Shown here piece by piece: positions 61,975 through 64,000 of a stretch of DNA of 64,000 bases (the first letter of the stretch is position 1; each line of letters begins with the position of its first letter). The notes under the pieces were generated by a model, which saw nothing but the letters and a program-made list of their open reading frames with translations, had not been told where the DNA came from and ran no database searches. Source of the stretch: Marinobacter sp. JH2 (GTDB lineage Bacteria > Pseudomonadota > Gammaproteobacteria > Pseudomonadales > Oleiphilaceae); contig NZ_CP037934.1 of NCBI RefSeq assembly GCF_004353225.1, positions 248,001-312,000 on the forward strand, read 5' to 3'. The position numbers were made by a program, and so were the translations under genes.

Positions 61975-63347
61975 TCCGAGTTGGTCAGAATGTCACAGCA
62001 GAGTACTTTCAGGCTGCCTTGAGATTCATAGGCAAGCGACAGGGTAACGCACATATTGGCACCAGTGACGCATAGATAAGGCGCGGTTACTTGCAGGTTT
62101 CCGGGTTGTTCAATAGCTTGGCTCAGGTATTGCTGTCTGCACCAGTCTGCACTGGCCGTATCTTCGAGCGGTTTAAAGCGTGGGTCTTGATCGCGCGGGT
62201 TGCCATTCGGCAGAAGCGTGTCGGTTATTTGAACCCCATCCGCATCAATGAGATAGCATCGAGAGACCACGGAATGAGTGATCAGCTCACTGCATGCCTG
62301 ACTTAAGTTAAAGCCTTTCTGGAGCCGGTCAGTTGCGAGCTGGAATGGTGTCGTGAAATAGTTGACGAGCTGGCGTGTCGGATCTTGTTTGACCTGTTTT
62401 CTTTGTTTGTATTCAGTCAGTAAGTCGTCCAGGTCTGTCGGTGCGTGCGCCATGGCTTCCAAGTCAGTGCTGGGGCGCTGAAAGTAAAAGCCTTGAACGA
62501 AATCGACCCCGGCATCAATAGCAATCATGACTTGATCGCGGGTCTCCACACCTTCCAACAGCACCAAACAGCCCGATTGGCGTAGCAGCGATACAATACC
62601 GTTTAGGATTTGTCGGGCTCGGTGGTCGTCAACCGCCCGCATCAATAACGACCGGTCGAGCTTCACAATATCCGGAGACAGGTTCCAAATGCGTTCGAAA
62701 TTGGAGTGCCCTGCGCCAAAATCGTCGATCGCCGTGAGGCAACCGAGTTTTCGGTAATAGGCGACGGTTTCTTTGAGCTTATCGGCGTCGTCGGTAGGCT
62801 GTTCAACGATCTCCATAACGATTCGATGCGCGGGTAGCCCTGTCTTCTCAAGAATCTGCCCGAAAAACGAATCAGACTGGTTGCCATGGGTAACGACTCG
62901 CGGCGATACGTTCAGAAACAGCCAGTTTAGCTGGTCTTTGATACTGCTGTAGTTACGGACGTGCAGATAGCGGCAGAGTCGATCAAGCAGCAGGTTTTCT
63001 GCGTCGGAAGAGGGCAGGTCAAATAACTGTGGCGGTAGAACCGCGGCATTGTCGTTATCGAAGGCGCGAATCAGAGCCTCATAGCCAACCGTGCGCTTGT
63101 GAGCGATGCTGTAGATGGGCTGAAGAGCCGTATGGAGAGTCAGTCCACGAAATGTAGCGGTCCACGTGTCGTCTTGCTGGCTAAGCATAGGCGACAGTAT
63201 ATCTGCTTCAGGATCCGCTAGCATTTCGTTGAGGCTGTAGGACATAGGTGTGTCTGGGCCGTGTAAAAGATATAAACAGCTATTGAGCACATAACGGGAA
63301 ATAGCTGAACTAATCGCCAGAGTGCCTATATCCTTGGCACGATTCAT
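61962..63347 (-). CDS. EAL-domain protein, probable cyclic-di-GMP phosphodiesterase
   Basis: 461 aa; ATG 63347 has only a weak ribosome site, so an internal ATG at 63245 is an alternative. EAL domain ~85-310 keeps the catalytic set: YEALIR, LNVSPRVV, VMEIVEQ, AIDDFGAGHSN, IVKLDRSL, VLLEGVET (the usual A-E-G-V-E has Leu first) and FVQGFYF. Hence hydrolysis of cyclic-di-GMP is expected. The C-terminal ~120 residues (SELITHSVVSRCYLIDADGVQITDTLL) look like a PAS/Cache-type module. No transmembrane segment apart from a weakly hydrophobic N-terminus. Monocistronic. Confidence 0.9.
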   Translation of the reverse strand: MNRAKDIGTLAISSAISRYVLNSCLYLLHGPDTPMSYSLNEMLADPEADILSPMLSQQDDTWTATFRGLTLHTALQPIYSIAHKRTVGYEALIRAFDNDNAAVLPPQLFDLPSSDAENLLLDRLCRYLHVRNYSSIKDQLNWLFLNVSPRVVTHGNQSDSFFGQILEKTGLPAHRIVMEIVEQPTDDADKLKETVAYYRKLGCLTAIDDFGAGHSNFERIWNLSPDIVKLDRSLLMRAVDDHRARQILNGIVSLLRQSGCLVLLEGVETRDQVMIAIDAGVDFVQGFYFQRPSTDLEAMAHAPTDLDDLLTEYKQRKQVKQDPTRQLVNYFTTPFQLATDRLQKGFNLSQACSELITHSVVSRCYLIDADGVQITDTLLPNGNPRDQDPRFKPLEDTASADWCRQQYLSQAIEQPGNLQVTAPYLCVTGANMCVTLSLAYESQGSLKVLCCDILTNSDQML

Positions 63348-63466
63348 TTTATTTCAATACCTTACTTCGTTGAAGAGTGCCAAAAAACTAAACCGATTAC
63401 CACCAGTTAATGCGTATAACTGGAAACAGTTTGTATTCAGGAGGAGAGCGGGGAGGGTAAAACGAC

Positions 63467-63491
63467 GAATCCCGGCATAGGGCCGGGATTC
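63467..63491 (-). terminator. Hairpin after the micro-ORF
   Basis: GAATCCCGGC (63467-63476) pairs with GCCGGGATTC (63482-63491), 10 bp. On the minus strand it starts 8 bp past the 15-residue ORF stop and is followed by GTCGTTTTACC, so the T-tract is short. Serves as terminator or stabiliser of that short transcript. Confidence 0.6.
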
Positions 63492-63499
63492 AAGTGTTA

Positions 63500-63547
63500 T
63501 TAGTTATTGCTGGGTACGACCACGGTTTCGTCGAAATCGAGTTCCAT
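63500..63547 (-). CDS. 15-residue micro-ORF MELDFDETVVVPSNN
   Basis: Too short for normal ORF finding. ATG at 63547 is preceded by AGAGGAAA at ideal spacing, the frame reads MELDFDETVVVPSNN and ends in TAA, and a 10-bp hairpin follows at once. Upstream on the minus strand TTGTCG and TAGACT, 16 bp apart, could be a promoter. So it has every part of a small transcription unit. I do not know the peptide. It may be a small protein, a precursor peptide, or the chance content of an sRNA gene. Confidence 0.45.
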   Translation of the reverse strand: MELDFDETVVVPSNN

Positions 63548-63826
63548 ATCGCTTTCCTCTGTCATTCATTAACACCCCGAAACGGAGCAGTTCATAAGTT
63601 TGGTTAAAGTCTATCTCAGCGATAAATTTCGACAATCCGTAAAATCCCTATAAGACCAAAGTGGCCGAGGCGATACCCTTAGAGTGGTATAAGTTGTTCA
63701 AAGAAACTGATCAATGACGACAAAATATTTCGGTTTGATTGGTTTTCTATGAGCTTTAGACTGGTTGAGCCTATATCGGGTGAATACTTTTGGCCCCGCA
63801 CGATAAATGATAAAGCTGGAGTAGAC
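63548..63826. promoter_or_regulatory. Intergenic region, promoters only
   Basis: 279 bp between the micro-ORF and cytochrome b561 gene. AT-rich, with no credible ORF, repeat or terminator. Presumably contains the divergent promoters. Confidence 0.3.
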
Positions 63827-64000
63827 ATGGCAGTTCGAAACTCTGATGACCGGTACGGTTGGCTTTCCATTTTGATGCATTGGTTGGTTGCGGCCGCGGT
63901 GATCGGGCTGTTTGGGCTGGGTTTCTGGATGGTTGATTTATCTTATTACGACGAGTGGTACCGTCGGGGCCCTGATATTCATCGTTCGGTGGGAATATTG
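63827..64000 (+). CDS. Cytochrome b561-family protein, N-terminus only
   Basis: 58 residues before the window ends, from ATG 63827 with CTGGAG upstream. The opening (VRNSDDRYGWLSILMHWLVAAAVIGLFGLGFWMVDL split by the first helix) is typical of cytochrome b561: a His in LMHWL in helix 1 and another in PDIHRSVG, both heme ligands. It would be a four-helix di-heme b protein of the inner membrane, often beside a YceI gene. The remainder lies beyond the window. Confidence 0.85.
   Translation, partial: MAVRNSDDRYGWLSILMHWLVAAAVIGLFGLGFWMVDLSYYDEWYRRGPDIHRSVGIL

Noticed and set aside
63679..63880. Two ~60-aa minus-strand ORFs before cytochrome b561
   Set aside because: They cover the promoter and start of the b561 gene, with no ribosome site or conserved look.
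1..64000. CRISPR arrays, IS elements, prophage genes, tRNA or rRNA genes
   Set aside because: None found on reading both strands; the only repeats are the two hairpin elements.

Overview
The window reads as a chromosomal segment of a marine, hydrocarbon- and lipid-degrading gammaproteobacterium, most like Marinobacter or a near relative. The evidence is gene content and protein style: an AlkB alkane hydroxylase, several acyl-CoA dehydrogenases and crotonases, a complete-looking acyclic-terpene (citronellol/geraniol, atu) cluster, TRAP and SLC13 transporters, OmpA and thrombospondin-type-3 surface proteins, and housekeeping genes (serA, apt, parE, rlmJ). Genus assignment is inference; no rRNA or tRNA gene is present. 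Nothing looks like a prophage, transposon, CRISPR array or integron.

Layout. 1-5.4 kb: a partial GlxA/AraC-type regulator, an acyl-CoA dehydrogenase/crotonase pair, and alkB divergent from a small Rof-like protein. 5.5-11.4 kb: an acidic lipoprotein, a PhoX-type phosphatase, a DUF4870-type membrane protein, and an OmpA protein followed by a Ca-binding TSP3 lipoprotein. 11.4-17.7 kb (minus strand): an MFS transporter and a four-gene imelysin/di-heme/imelysin/DUF1513 operon of the iron-regulated type. 17.9-20.8 kb: rlmJ, an unrecognised protein with a degenerate P-loop and a C-terminal winged helix, and an MscS channel. 21.4-25.5 kb: histidine kinase, sigma54 response regulator, EamA transporter and GIY-YIG protein in one overlapping chain. 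25.4-29.6 kb: two alpha/beta hydrolases, an OmpA-like lipoprotein and a secreted subtilase.

29.7-33.2 kb: serA divergent from a D-2-hydroxyglutarate dehydrogenase and a sirtuin lacking most of its zinc cysteines. 33.3-39.2 kb: ABC1 kinase, FAH-family hydrolase, apt, NCS2 purine permease, TRIC-family channel, and a quinone oxidoreductase. 39.3-50.4 kb: the atu cluster in the order atuR(+) / atuA-B-C-D-E-F-H(-), without atuG. 50.7-55 kb: an atypical TRAP transporter (lipoprotein, unusual binding protein, fused DctQM-like permease). 55-58.1 kb: a lipoprotein subtilase translationally overlapping a PrcB-like lipoprotein. 58.2-64 kb: parE, an SLC13/RCK permease whose start codon abuts a perfect hairpin, an EAL protein, a 15-residue micro-ORF with its own Shine-Dalgarno and hairpin, and the start of a cytochrome b561 gene.

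The least explained items are: a pair of diverged copies of one hairpin repeat (840-937 and 33216-33330) whose stems are each perfect but differ in sequence; the degenerate-ATPase/MscS pair; the subtilase/PrcB pair; the three-gene TRAP variant; the micro-ORF; and the start-codon hairpin of the SLC13 gene.
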